NCBI GenBank assembly: GCA_029779995.1
Contig: JAKOZM010000138.1
Location: 1 to 18,007, forward strand
Direction of reading: 5' to 3'
From: Actinomycetes bacterium
GTDB lineage: Bacteria; Actinomycetota; Actinomycetes; S36-B12; UBA10799
Length of the DNA stretch: 18,007 bases
Below are positions 7,738 to 14,832 of this stretch, one piece after another. Every line of letters begins with the position of its first letter. Position 1 is the stretch's first letter. A program made the position numbers and the translations under genes. The notes below the pieces were generated by a model, which saw only the letters and a list, made by a program, of their open reading frames with translations, was not told the origin of the DNA and made no database searches.

Positions 7738-9126
7738 CTAGAGCACAGGGTCGGTGGCGAACATGTCGTCGAGCGTCTCGGCGCGCAACACCACACTGCA
7801 AGCCGAGTCCCGCACCGCGATGACCCCGGGCTTGGGCAGGTAGTTGTAGTTGCTGGCCATGCTGCGGCAGTAGGCGCCGGTCGCGGCCACAGCCAGCAGG
7901 TCGCCCGCCTCGATGTCGGCGGGCAGCCAGGCGTCCCGGACGACCACGTCGCCACTCTCACAGTGTTTGCCCACCACGCGCGTCAACACCGGTGCTGCGT
8001 CGGACCGGCGATTGGCCAGCACGACGGTGTACTCGGCGTCATAGAGGGCGGTGCGGATGTTGTCACTCATCCCACCGTCCACCGAGACGTACCGGCGACT
8101 GCGACCGCCGAGATCCACGGTCTTGACGGTGCCCACCTGGTACACGGTGATGCCGGCGCCGCCGACGATCGCCCGGCCGGGTTCGACTGCGAGCCGCGGC
8201 ATGGGGACACCCGCCAGTTCACATTCCCGGGCCACGATCGCCTGGATCTGCTTGGCCAGGTCCGCGACCTGCGGCGGGTCGTCAGCGCTGGTGTAGGCGA
8301 TACCCATGCCCCCGCCCAGATTCAGTTCGCCGATGGCGTGGCCGGCAGTGACCAGTTCCGCGACCAGCCCGGCCATGCGATGAGCTGCGACCTCGAAGCC
8401 GGCGGCGTCGAAGATCTGCGACCCGATGTGGCTGTGCAGCCCGACGAGCTCGAGATGCGGGTCCTCAGCGACCAGCCTTGCGGCCCGGGCAGCCACTCCC
8501 CCTGCCAGGGCCAGCCCGAACTTCTGGTCCTCATGGGCCGTGGCGATGAACTCGTGCGTGTGCGCCTCGACGCCGACCGTGACTCTGATCAACGTCTTGG
8601 GGGTGACGCCCAATTCGACGGCCAAGGCTCGCAGCCGCTCGATCTCGGTGAACGAGTCGATGACGATGCGCCCGATCCCGACCTGCAATGCCCGGCGCAG
8701 CTCGGCTTCGCTCTTGTTGTTTCCGTGGAACAGCATGCGCGCCGGATCGACACCTGCCCGCAACGCGATCTCCATCTCGCCGTGGGTGCAGACATCGATG
8801 CGCAGGCCCTCCTCATCGGCCCACTGCGCGATTCGCCCGGTCAGGAAGGCTTTCGCCGCGTAGTACACGTCGGCACCCGCGTAGGCCTGGGCATAACTGC
8901 GGGCAGCGTGGCGGAAGTGCTGCTCGTCCAACATGAACAAGGGGCTGCCGAACTCCGCGATCGCCTGGGTGACGGGGATGCCTGCCAGAGTGAGGACGCC
9001 GGCCACCCTTTCAGCGTGCGTCGGCCAGACCGTAGCGTCGAGGGCGTTGAGGTCGGTGGGCGGGTCGCTGGGGGCGAGGGGATGGCTGATGTCCTCGTGC
9101 CGGGGTCCAGCCGGATGTGCAGGCAT
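7738..9126 (-). CDS. lysA: Diaminopimelate decarboxylase
   Basis: LysA decarboxylates meso-diaminopimelate to L-lysine using PLP, the final lysine step; the substrate is also a peptidoglycan precursor. The 462-residue fold-type III enzyme shows the PLP lysine K92 in YYAAKAF (88-94), HIGSQIFD (233-240), the phosphate-binding GGGMG (271-275), EPGRA (315-319), the active-site cysteine motif CESGD (389-393) and GAYC (417-420). The N-terminus MPAHPAGPRH resembles other actinobacterial LysA proteins and supports ATG 9126-9124. No Shine-Dalgarno sequence is present; TACCCT ends 7 bases upstream, suggesting a leaderless transcript. It lies 60 bases after argS and 71 before hom. Confidence 0.97.
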   Translation of the reverse strand: MPAHPAGPRHEDISHPLAPSDPPTDLNALDATVWPTHAERVAGVLTLAGIPVTQAIAEFGSPLFMLDEQHFRHAARSYAQAYAGADVYYAAKAFLTGRIAQWADEEGLRIDVCTHGEMEIALRAGVDPARMLFHGNNKSEAELRRALQVGIGRIVIDSFTEIERLRALAVELGVTPKTLIRVTVGVEAHTHEFIATAHEDQKFGLALAGGVAARAARLVAEDPHLELVGLHSHIGSQIFDAAGFEVAAHRMAGLVAELVTAGHAIGELNLGGGMGIAYTSADDPPQVADLAKQIQAIVARECELAGVPMPRLAVEPGRAIVGGAGITVYQVGTVKTVDLGGRSRRYVSVDGGMSDNIRTALYDAEYTVVLANRRSDAAPVLTRVVGKHCESGDVVVRDAWLPADIEAGDLLAVAATGAYCRSMASNYNYLPKPGVIAVRDSACSVVLRAETLDDMFATDPVL

Positions 9127-9133
9127 GCGATCA

Positions 9134-9139
9134 AGGGTA
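9134..9139 (-). promoter_or_regulatory. Putative -10 box of a leaderless lysA transcript
   Basis: TACCCT matches TANNNT and ends 7 bases before the lysA ATG, in the 60-base argS-lysA gap. No Shine-Dalgarno sequence is present. It would give the lysA-hom-thrC-thrB group its own promoter independent of argS. No clear -35 box is visible. Confidence 0.4.
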
Positions 9140-9186
9140 TGGGGTGCCCGCCTCGCGCCTGGGGGCTGGCGTCAACGCTCGGCGCA

Positions 9187-10833
9187 TCACATCCGGTCCG
9201 GGGCGCTGACGCCGCAGAGGTCCAAACCGTTGGCGATGACCTGCCGGGTCGCTGCGCACAACCACAGCCTGGCGATGTGCAGCGGTTCCACCTGCTCCTC
9301 ACCGCGGGGTAGCACGCGGCAGGAGTCGTAGAACTTGTGGTACGCGGTCGCCACCTCTTCGAGATAACGGCAGACGCGGTGGGGTTCGCGCAGCTCCGCG
9401 GCCGTGGCGATGATGCGGGGGAACTCCGCCAGCACCCCGAGCAGAGCACCCTCGCGCTCATGTGTCAGCAATCCCGGATCGAACGCGGCTTGGCGCCAGT
9501 CGATCCCGAGATCCGCGGCGTTTCGCAGAACTGAGGAGATCCGGGCATGGGCGTACTGAACGTAGAAAACGGGGTTGTCGTTGGTGCGTTGGACCAGCAG
9601 ATCGAGGTCCATCATCAACGGGGAGTCCGCCGGGTAGCGGATCAGTGTGTAGCGGGCGGCATCCACGCCGACCTCGTCGACCAGGTCCTCTAGGGTGATC
9701 ATGGCGCCGCTGCGCTTGGAAAGCCGCACCTCCTCCCCACCCTTGTACATCTTCACGAGCTGCCCGATCAAGATCTCGATGTTGAAGTTCGGGTCGTCGC
9801 CGGCGCAGGCGGCCACGGCCCGCAGGCGGTTGACGTACCCATGATGATCGGCGCCCAGCAAGTAGACGCAGATGTCGAAGCCGCGGTCACGCTTGTCCAC
9901 GTAGTAGGCGGTGTCGGAGGCGAAGTAGGTGAGTTCGCCGTCGGCCTTGATCAGCACCCGGTCCTTGTCGTCATCGAAGTCGGTGGTCCGCAGCCACACG
10001 GCTCCGTCTGCTTCGTAGACGTGCCCCTGGGAGCGCAGTTTCACCATGCCGCGGTCCACCGCGCCCGAGGAGTGCAGCGTGCGCTCGGAGTACCAGACGT
10101 CGAAGTGCGTGCGGAAGTGGTCCAGCACGTCCTTCTGCTGCTGCAGTTGAAGTGCGTAGCCCGCTTCCCGGAAGGCCACCCAGCGCTCGTCCTCTGGAAG
10201 CTCCACGATGCCGGGCTCCGCAGCGACGATCCGCTGGGCCAGCTCCACGATGTACTCGCCCTGGTAGCCGCCCTCGGGCGGCTCGGCACCGCGGGCGCGG
10301 GCCTCCAGCGACATGCCGAACTTGTCCATCTGCACACCACGGTCATTGATGTAGAACTCACGGTCGACGACCGCGCCAGCCGCAGCGAGCACCCGGGCCA
10401 TGGCATCCCCGACGGCGGCCCACCTGGTGTGCCCGAGGTGCAGCGGACCGGTGGGGTTGGCTGAGATGAACTCGAGGTTGATACTCGTCCCAGTAAGGGC
10501 CTCGATCTGACCGTAAGTGCTGCCAGCGGTGACGATGCTCTGCGCGATCTGGCCCTGGGCCTGCGCGGCCAACGTGATGTTGATGAAGCCAGGTCCGGCG
10601 ATCTCCAAGGCCTCGATGCCGTCATAGGTCCCCAGGATGGCCACCAACTTCGCAGCCAGGTCCCTGGGCGGCAGTCCCGCCCGCTTGGCCGAGGCGAGGG
10701 CGACGTTGGTGGCCCAGTCCCCGTGGTCGCGATTCTTGGGCCGCTCCACGCGCACGTCAACCTGCAGATCGCTGGTCTCCGGGACGTCGGCGAGGGCAGC
10801 GGTAATGGCGGCGACCAGATCGGCGGGTGTCAT
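9187..10833 (-). CDS. argS: Arginyl-tRNA synthetase
   Basis: ArgS charges tRNA-Arg with arginine using ATP. The 548-residue class I synthetase has an N-terminal Add-1 domain (about 1-110), the HIGH motif as HLGH (132-135) in SANPTGPLHLGHTR, the catalytic tyrosine/aspartate stretch REFYINDRGVQMD (158-170), a KMSKS-equivalent LSKRSG (371-376), and a C-terminal DALR anticodon-binding domain ending in the typical VSAPDRM. Length is normal. The ATG lies 10 bases after the stop of the lipoprotein-like gene. A GGAAGG stretch sits only 1 base before the ATG, too close for ideal use, so coupling with the upstream gene is likely. A tRNA-Arg(CCG) gene lies just beyond that upstream gene. Confidence 0.97.
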   Translation of the reverse strand: MTPADLVAAITAALADVPETSDLQVDVRVERPKNRDHGDWATNVALASAKRAGLPPRDLAAKLVAILGTYDGIEALEIAGPGFINITLAAQAQGQIAQSIVTAGSTYGQIEALTGTSINLEFISANPTGPLHLGHTRWAAVGDAMARVLAAAGAVVDREFYINDRGVQMDKFGMSLEARARGAEPPEGGYQGEYIVELAQRIVAAEPGIVELPEDERWVAFREAGYALQLQQQKDVLDHFRTHFDVWYSERTLHSSGAVDRGMVKLRSQGHVYEADGAVWLRTTDFDDDKDRVLIKADGELTYFASDTAYYVDKRDRGFDICVYLLGADHHGYVNRLRAVAACAGDDPNFNIEILIGQLVKMYKGGEEVRLSKRSGAMITLEDLVDEVGVDAARYTLIRYPADSPLMMDLDLLVQRTNDNPVFYVQYAHARISSVLRNAADLGIDWRQAAFDPGLLTHEREGALLGVLAEFPRIIATAAELREPHRVCRYLEEVATAYHKFYDSCRVLPRGEEQVEPLHIARLWLCAATRQVIANGLDLCGVSAPDRM

Positions 10834-10843
10834 GCCTTCCAGA

Positions 10844-11407
10844 TTAGGGGGTCGGCGCTGGGGTATCTTCTGGTCCTGCCTTGCGGACCTCCACGACCAC
10901 CCGCAGGGGGTCGACCCCCTCGTAGGCCTGCCCTTGTGGCGGTGGGCTCTCCCCGAGGACCTCGATCGCCACGACGTTCGGCGAGGAGGGCCGGCGTGCG
11001 GTATACCCGACGTCGGTGTCCTTGGGCGACGCGGTCACCATCTGGTACCCGGTGGTTCGCAGACCCCGGACGAGCAGGCCCGCATCCGTGTTCACATAAC
11101 TACGGATACGCTGCGGATCTTCGCCGTCGAACAATGGTTCCGCATACACCCACATGAACCGGTTTCCGGCTTCGGTGCCCAGGCACCAGGGGCCTGCGTA
11201 GTACGTGGTGGCCAACCGGTCGAGGACCGGTGGATAGGCCCGTAGCTGCTTGCGCGTGCACGGCAACCACTGTTCACCGGCGATCGTGATCGGCCCCTCG
11301 GGCGTCCCCACCGGCACCGGGCCCGGCAGCGCGGTCGGATGCGTGGGGGGAGTCAACTGCTGACACCCCACCAACACCAGCGCGCACGCCGCAAGAGACC
11401 ACCGCAC
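10844..11407 (-). CDS. Putative lipoprotein of unknown function upstream of argS
   Basis: The family is not recognised. With the GTG start at 11407-11405 the product is about 187 residues. It opens with a short signal sequence and a lipobox LVGC (residues 12-15), so it is probably anchored at the outer face of the membrane through C15. A Pro/Thr-rich linker follows (about 19-40), then a globular part with two further cysteines (in LPCTRKQ and GPWCLG) and many charged residues. I see no catalytic motif. The frame is open further upstream to 11464, but the GTG is preferred because TACCTT ends 7 bases before it, a leaderless layout, and it gives a compact signal peptide. It is probably co-transcribed with argS (10-base gap). 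Its promoter region is shared with the divergent tRNA-Arg gene. Confidence 0.6.
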   Translation of the reverse strand: MRWSLAACALVLVGCQQLTPPTHPTALPGPVPVGTPEGPITIAGEQWLPCTRKQLRAYPPVLDRLATTYYAGPWCLGTEAGNRFMWVYAEPLFDGEDPQRIRSYVNTDAGLLVRGLRTTGYQMVTASPKDTDVGYTARRPSSPNVVAIEVLGESPPPQGQAYEGVDPLRVVVEVRKAGPEDTPAPTP

Positions 11408-11414
11408 ACCAGAC

Positions 11415-11420
11415 AAGGTA
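11415..11420 (-). promoter_or_regulatory. Putative -10 box of a leaderless lipoprotein-argS transcript
   Basis: TACCTT matches TANNNT and ends 7 bases before GTG 11407. There is no Shine-Dalgarno sequence. It lies in the 64-base gap shared with the divergent tRNA-Arg gene. Confidence 0.35.
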
Positions 11421-11425
11421 CTGCC

Positions 11426-11456
11426 CAGACAGACACCGAGTTGGCATTGGTAGGCT
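11426..11456 (+). promoter_or_regulatory. Possible promoter of the tRNA-Arg gene
   Basis: TAGGCT at 11451-11456 fits a -10 box, with transcription starting near 11463, about 9 bases before the mature tRNA. CAGACA at 11426-11431 is a possible -35 with a 19-bp spacer. The -35 match is weak. Confidence 0.35.
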
Positions 11457-11471
11457 GGCATCACCCCAGAA

Positions 11472-11543
11472 GCCCCCGTAGCTCAGGGGATAGAGCAGTG
11501 GCCTCCGGAGCCATGCGCGCAGGTTCGAATCCTGCCGGGGGCA
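11472..11543 (+). tRNA. tRNA-Arg, anticodon CCG
   Basis: A full cloverleaf can be folded by eye. The acceptor stem is GCCCCCG (11472-11478) with CGGGGGC (11536-11542), followed by discriminator A at 11543. The D stem is GCTC/GAGC. The anticodon stem is GTGGC/GCCAT with one G-U pair, and its loop CTCCGGA places the anticodon CCG at 11505-11507. The variable loop is 4 bases. The T arm is GCAGG-TTCGAAT-CCTGC. The anticodon reads CGG (arginine). The 3' CCA is not encoded: the genomic bases after A are CCC, so CCA must be added. It lies close to argS, whose enzyme charges it. Confidence 0.96.
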
Positions 11544-11560
11544 CCCGCAGGGCGCTTCTC

Positions 11561-12010
11561 CTACTTGACCTTCTTCGGCGTTTGATGGTTCGCAATGGCC
11601 GATCGACGTACTGCGCGCTCGTCGTCCGCGGCCAGCCTGCGCACCACGCCGCTGGGGGCACTGCGGTTCTCAGCGACACGCAGCCGGACGGTCGTGTTCT
11701 TGTCCTTGGACAAACGGCGCAGCGCCGAGGTTGGCGCCTTCGGATTGAGGGCGACCGCGGTTCGCACCGCCACATGCTCGTCGCTGGCAAGCAGGTCGAG
11801 CACCTTGTCGGTCGCGTTGAGGTTCAGCGCGACCTCGGTGCGCACCTCCCAGCGCTTGTCGTTGGCCAACTTGGCCAGGGCTTTCGCCGGCGTTCGGGGG
11901 TTGGCCGCGACGTCAGCACGCACCGACCAATTCTTGTGGTCCGCCAGTTTGCCCAGCGTCTTGCCAGGCGTTCGTGTGTCGCGGGCCAGTGCCACTTTCC
12001 CCTCGGCCAT
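11561..12010 (-). CDS. LRV/HEAT-like repeat protein
   Basis: The protein is built from about five units of roughly 24 residues with the pattern VRxxVAxNPxTPxxxLxxLAxD, as in VRADVAANPRTPAKALAKLAND and VRTAVALNPKAPTSALRRLSKD. This matches leucine-rich-repeat-variant or HEAT-type helical repeats, which normally bind other proteins. There is no signal peptide or membrane segment; the protein is basic and has no enzymatic motif. The start is uncertain. ATG 12010-12008 (MAEGKVALARD) is preferred, giving about 149 residues, because AAGGG lies about 11 bases upstream and the codons before it look noncoding. TTG 12067 would add 19 residues. The stop lies 17 bases from the end of the convergent tRNA-Arg gene. 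Function is unknown. Confidence 0.7.
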   Translation of the reverse strand: MAEGKVALARDTRTPGKTLGKLADHKNWSVRADVAANPRTPAKALAKLANDKRWEVRTEVALNLNATDKVLDLLASDEHVAVRTAVALNPKAPTSALRRLSKDKNTTVRLRVAENRSAPSGVVRRLAADDERAVRRSAIANHQTPKKVK

Positions 12011-12125
12011 CAGCGACAACGCCCTTCGGTGCTCACTCGGAACAATGTAGAGCACAAAGGTGGACAAACTCGATCAATGCGTCACGTTTCGCCTTCCTCG
12101 TCGACTCCGGTGCCGCCGGCGCGCA

Positions 12126-12131
12126 TAGGCT
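12126..12131 (+). promoter_or_regulatory. Putative -10 box of a leaderless transcript (membrane protein gene)
   Basis: TAGGCT ends 6 bases before GTG 12138. The same hexamer stands before the tRNA-Arg gene. A -35-like TCGACT is at 12101-12106 with a 19-bp spacer. No Shine-Dalgarno sequence is present. Confidence 0.45.
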
Positions 12132-12137
12132 GAAGTT

Positions 12138-12893
12138 GTGCTGCATTGGTACGCGCGAGAGATCATCGAGCCGGGTCGACAACCCATGTTCCTGGCGCTC
12201 TTGGCGTTCTTGCTCACGTTTCTCGTCACCCGCACCATCACCCGGCTGATCCGGTCGGGCAGAGGCCCGTTCGGCAACGTGTCAGCCGGTGAGGTCCACA
12301 TCCATCACGTGGTTCCGGGCCTGATCGTCCTACTTCTCGGCGGAGTGCTGGCTCTCGGCTCCGGCGAACACGGGATCTGGCGTCAGATAGCGGGCATCAC
12401 TTTCGGGATCGGCGCCGCCCTGGTCCTCGACGAGTTCGCCATGATCCTGCACATGCAGGACGTGTACTGGACCCAGGAGGGCCGGCTGTCGGCGGACGCG
12501 GTGACGCTGGCGGCAGTCGTCCTGTTCAGCGCGCTGCTGGTGGCTGCGCCCAATCAGGCGCCCCCGGATCCCGACACGGACTTCTGGGTCAACGCGATCG
12601 GCGCCCTGATGTTCGTGCTGCTCGCTTTCATCCCGGTGTTCGTGACGATCCTCAAAGGCAAGCTGTGGGTCGCGGCCTTCTCGATCGCCCTGCCGTTCAT
12701 CGCGTGGATCGCCATGTTCCGACTGGCCAAGCCCGGGTCTCCGTGGGCCCATTACCGATACGCCAAGAAGCCGCGCAAGGCGCAGCGAGCAGCGGAGCGG
12801 TCTGCGCGCTGGGCGCGCCGCCAGGAGCCGATTCAATCGTGGATCCAGGAACACCTGTTTGGGCTCTCCAAGGACACCGCCGACCAGAAGTGA
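12138..12893 (+). CDS. Polytopic membrane protein of unknown function with HIHH motif
   Basis: The 251-residue product has about six hydrophobic segments (near residues 17-35, 58-75, 85-103, 120-137, 152-172 and 176-195) and a strongly basic C-terminal tail (about 205-230) likely to be cytoplasmic. Between the first two segments is GEVHIHHVVPG (51-61); a later segment holds LDEFAMILHMQD (97-108). The His, Asp and Glu residues H54, H56, H57, D98, E99 and H105 could together bind a metal or form an active site at the membrane; this is inference. I cannot name the family. The GTG start lacks a Shine-Dalgarno sequence and has TAGGCT 6 bases upstream. ATG 12186 is a possible later start but would lose the N-terminal 16 residues. 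The acyltransferase gene follows after 14 bases. Confidence 0.75.
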   Translation: MLHWYAREIIEPGRQPMFLALLAFLLTFLVTRTITRLIRSGRGPFGNVSAGEVHIHHVVPGLIVLLLGGVLALGSGEHGIWRQIAGITFGIGAALVLDEFAMILHMQDVYWTQEGRLSADAVTLAAVVLFSALLVAAPNQAPPDPDTDFWVNAIGALMFVLLAFIPVFVTILKGKLWVAAFSIALPFIAWIAMFRLAKPGSPWAHYRYAKKPRKAQRAAERSARWARRQEPIQSWIQEHLFGLSKDTADQK

Positions 12894-12895
12894 AC

Positions 12896-12901
12896 TAAAT
12901 T
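12896..12901 (+). promoter_or_regulatory. Putative -10 box of a leaderless transcript (acyltransferase gene)
   Basis: TAAATT ends 6 bases before GTG 12908 and lies in the 14-base gap after the membrane-protein stop. AGGACA at 12871-12876 could serve as -35 with a 19-bp spacer. No Shine-Dalgarno sequence is present. Confidence 0.45.
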
Positions 12902-12907
12902 GGCGTT

Positions 12908-13660
12908 GTGCTGGACATCACCTATCCCCCGATCGTTCTGAGCGCCTACACCTTCTTCCGGCTCTTCAACATCCGGTTCACGGTGGCCGGCGGAGAACAC
13001 GTCCCCCGCAAGGGCGGGGCCGTCCTGGCGAGTAATCACGTGTCGTATCTGGACTTCATCTTCTGTGGATACGGTGCCCGGCCCTCGAAGCGGCTCGTCC
13101 GGTTCATGGCGAAGAAGGCGACGTTCGACCACAAGATCTCCGGGCCACTGATGCGTTCCATGCATCACATTCCGGTAGATCGCGCCGCGGGAGCGGCGTC
13201 GCTGGATCAGGCGATCGATTGGCTGCGGCAGGGCGAGATCGTCGGAGTGTTCCCCGAGGCCACCATCAGCCAGTCCTTCGAGGTCAAGGACTTCAAAACC
13301 GGTGCCGTGCGGATGGCGGCCGAGGCCGGCGTGCCGATCATCCCCATGATCACCTTCGGCGGCCAGCGGCTGTGGACCAAGGGCCACCCCCGGGAGATGG
13401 CTCGGGGCACGTTGGTGGCCCTGCGACTCGGCGAACCCATGATGGTGACCCCTGCCGATGACCCTGCCGAGGCGACGGCCGAGCTGCGCGCGCGTATGCA
13501 GGGCCTGTACGAGCAGATGATCCAGGCCTACGAACCCAAGCCGGAACCCGGCGCATGGTGGTGGCCGGCCCGCTTCGGGGGCGGTGCCCCGACACTGGAC
13601 GAAATGCGCGCACAGGAGGCGGCCGACCGGGCCAAACGTGAAGGCGAGGCCGGCGAGTAG
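12908..13660 (+). CDS. PlsC-like 1-acylglycerol-3-phosphate acyltransferase family protein
   Basis: Family members transfer a fatty acyl group to lysophosphatidate or a related lysolipid at the cytoplasmic face of the membrane. The 250-residue product has the catalytic HX4D block as NHVSYLD (43-49; H44, D49), a second block around KKATFDHKISGPLMRSMHHIPVDR (69-92), the block FPEAT (115-119) and VPIIPMITFGG (142-152). The C-terminal tail is Pro/Trp- then charge-rich and does not look membrane-spanning. Exact acceptor specificity cannot be read from the sequence. The start is GTG 12908 with no Shine-Dalgarno sequence and TAAATT 6 bases upstream. It ends 4 bases from the convergent DUF2089-like gene; the two stop codons face each other in a short palindrome. 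Confidence 0.9.
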   Translation: MLDITYPPIVLSAYTFFRLFNIRFTVAGGEHVPRKGGAVLASNHVSYLDFIFCGYGARPSKRLVRFMAKKATFDHKISGPLMRSMHHIPVDRAAGAASLDQAIDWLRQGEIVGVFPEATISQSFEVKDFKTGAVRMAAEAGVPIIPMITFGGQRLWTKGHPREMARGTLVALRLGEPMMVTPADDPAEATAELRARMQGLYEQMIQAYEPKPEPGAWWWPARFGGGAPTLDEMRAQEAADRAKREGEAGE

Positions 13661-13664
13661 GGGC

Positions 13665-14033
13665 CTACTGCCGCTGCTGCTCCAGGATCGACTGCGCTTC
13701 CTCGACGCTGATACGGCCGGCGGCAAGATCGTTCATGACCTCGCGGGGGTCGGCCACTGGCTCATCCAGACCCAGCCTCGTCAGAAGATCGTTGAACCGC
13801 TGCCGCGCGGTCGGGTAGGAGACGCCAAGGTGTGACTGCACATCGCGCAGATTGCCGCGGCTGCGCAAGAACACCTCAAGGAGCACCTGATCGTCGCCGG
13901 TGAGTTGGCAGTAGCGGCATGCCGAGAACGTGCCGGAGATCTCCGTGTGACAACCCGGGCACGTGAGCCGGGTGGTGATCAGTTCCTGGGTGCAGACAGG
14001 ACACGTCGAGGGAGCAGCGTGCAGGTGATTCAT
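13665..14033 (-). CDS. DUF2089-like zinc-ribbon/HTH protein
   Basis: The 122-residue product starts with a cysteine-rich segment (C11, C14, C25, C28, C39, C42), probably a zinc ribbon. A helix-turn-helix-like stretch follows at about 49-85, LEVFLRSRGNLRDVQSHLG then YPTARQRFNDLL. The C-terminus is a short helical motif, LAAGRISVEEA. This architecture fits the DUF2089 family, which is thought to be regulatory; that function is inference. The ATG (14033-14031) overlaps the stop of the DUF4097-like gene by 4 bases (ATGA), indicating coupled translation. It shares the AAG-x-x-x-x-EEA motif with the N-terminus of that partner protein. It lies tail-to-tail with the acyltransferase gene. Confidence 0.85.
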   Translation of the reverse strand: MNHLHAAPSTCPVCTQELITTRLTCPGCHTEISGTFSACRYCQLTGDDQVLLEVFLRSRGNLRDVQSHLGVSYPTARQRFNDLLTRLGLDEPVADPREVMNDLAAGRISVEEAQSILEQQRQ

Positions 14034-14797
14034 GCGATGGTGACCTGCGCAGAACCCATCCGGGAACTGACGGTCAGGGCCCCGGCCCCGGCGCCCACAG
14101 TGATGGCGGGCGTCGCGCCATCCTGGGGAGCCTTCACGTTGCCGGTATGCGACTTGATGATGGCCTGCCCCAACGAGGTGTCCGCGGTGACCATGACGTT
14201 GGACTCCGGACGTACCGTGACACTGACCGACCCCATGTCCGCGCGGACCTTGGACTGGCCGGTGAACACCCAATCGACCTTGCCGCTGCCGCTGGCCACG
14301 TCCAGCAGCAGGGGCCCCGCACCACTCAGCTGCGCTGACCCGGCCTCCACGCCCACACTGGCGCCCGCGGTCACACCCTGCAGATCCAGGGCGCCACCGA
14401 CAAGAAGCACCTGCAGGGGCAGGTTCGGGTTGACGCGGATCTCGACGCTGGCCCCAACTCTGTTGACCATCTGCCCGACCCACGTCATGAACGCCGAACG
14501 CGGCGGCTCAACACTGAAGTCACCCTCACCGGAGGTGGTGTTGGTATCGATGAGCAGGCTGTCGCCCTCACGTCGCATGGTGTGTGGGCCCTGGGCGACC
14601 GCCTCATGGACAGCGGGGTCAGCCACGATCGTCAGCCGGACGGCCCCGGCCTTCACCTGAATCCGCCGGACCGGCTCATCGGAAACGGCCACATCGGCAG
14701 CCTGGGCTGACAGCTCCGAGATCCGTTGGCTCGCCTCCTCCGGCGTCAAGTTGCCGGCGGCTACTTCTTCCAACATTGCGCGCATCGCATCAGTCAT
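14030..14797 (-). CDS. DUF4097-like beta-repeat protein with SHOCT-like N-terminus
   Basis: The 255-residue protein begins with a short helical motif (MLEEVAAGNLTPEEASQRISEL, residues 8-29), followed by a long region rich in alternating Val, Thr, Ser and Gly (LDLQGVTAGASVGVEAGSAQ, VRADMGSVSVTV, ITVGAGAGALTVSSRMGSAQ). The latter pattern is typical of the DUF4097 beta-solenoid seen in YvlB/LiaX-type envelope-stress proteins. No signal peptide or transmembrane segment is visible, so it is probably cytoplasmic or peripherally attached; function is unknown. The start is taken as ATG 14797 because TATAGT lies 6 bases before it; the in-frame TTG 14803 would add two residues. The downstream DUF2089-like gene overlaps by 4 bases and is a likely partner or regulator. 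Confidence 0.8.
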   Translation of the reverse strand: MTDAMRAMLEEVAAGNLTPEEASQRISELSAQAADVAVSDEPVRRIQVKAGAVRLTIVADPAVHEAVAQGPHTMRREGDSLLIDTNTTSGEGDFSVEPPRSAFMTWVGQMVNRVGASVEIRVNPNLPLQVLLVGGALDLQGVTAGASVGVEAGSAQLSGAGPLLLDVASGSGKVDWVFTGQSKVRADMGSVSVTVRPESNVMVTADTSLGQAIIKSHTGNVKAPQDGATPAITVGAGAGALTVSSRMGSAQVTIA

Positions 14798-14803
14798 GCT
14801 CAA

Positions 14804-14832
14804 ACTATAAACCCGATATGCGTGAATGGAAA
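14804..14832 (-). promoter_or_regulatory. Promoter of the DUF4097-DUF2089 pair, leaderless
   Basis: On the minus strand TTTCCA (14827-14832) and TATAGT (14804-14809) are separated by 17 bp, and TATAGT ends 6 bases before ATG 14797. This is the best promoter match in the window. It overlaps the last bases of the upstream metallopeptidase gene region, so the pair can be expressed separately. Confidence 0.6.

Noticed and set aside
7522..9312. Plus-strand open frame of about 596 codons opposite lysA and hom
   Set aside because: Same high-GC shadow effect; lysA and hom on the other strand are certain, and this frame has no recognisable domain.
13653..13670. Short palindrome at the facing stop codons as a bidirectional terminator
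   Set aside because: The stem is only about 5 bp with no T-tracts; the symmetry mostly reflects two TAG codons facing each other.
13665..14483. A 272-residue version of the DUF2089-like protein with a longer N-terminus
   Set aside because: The extra part overlaps the DUF4097-like gene in another frame and looks like noncoding translation. The ATG at 14033 overlaps the upstream stop and precedes the zinc-ribbon.
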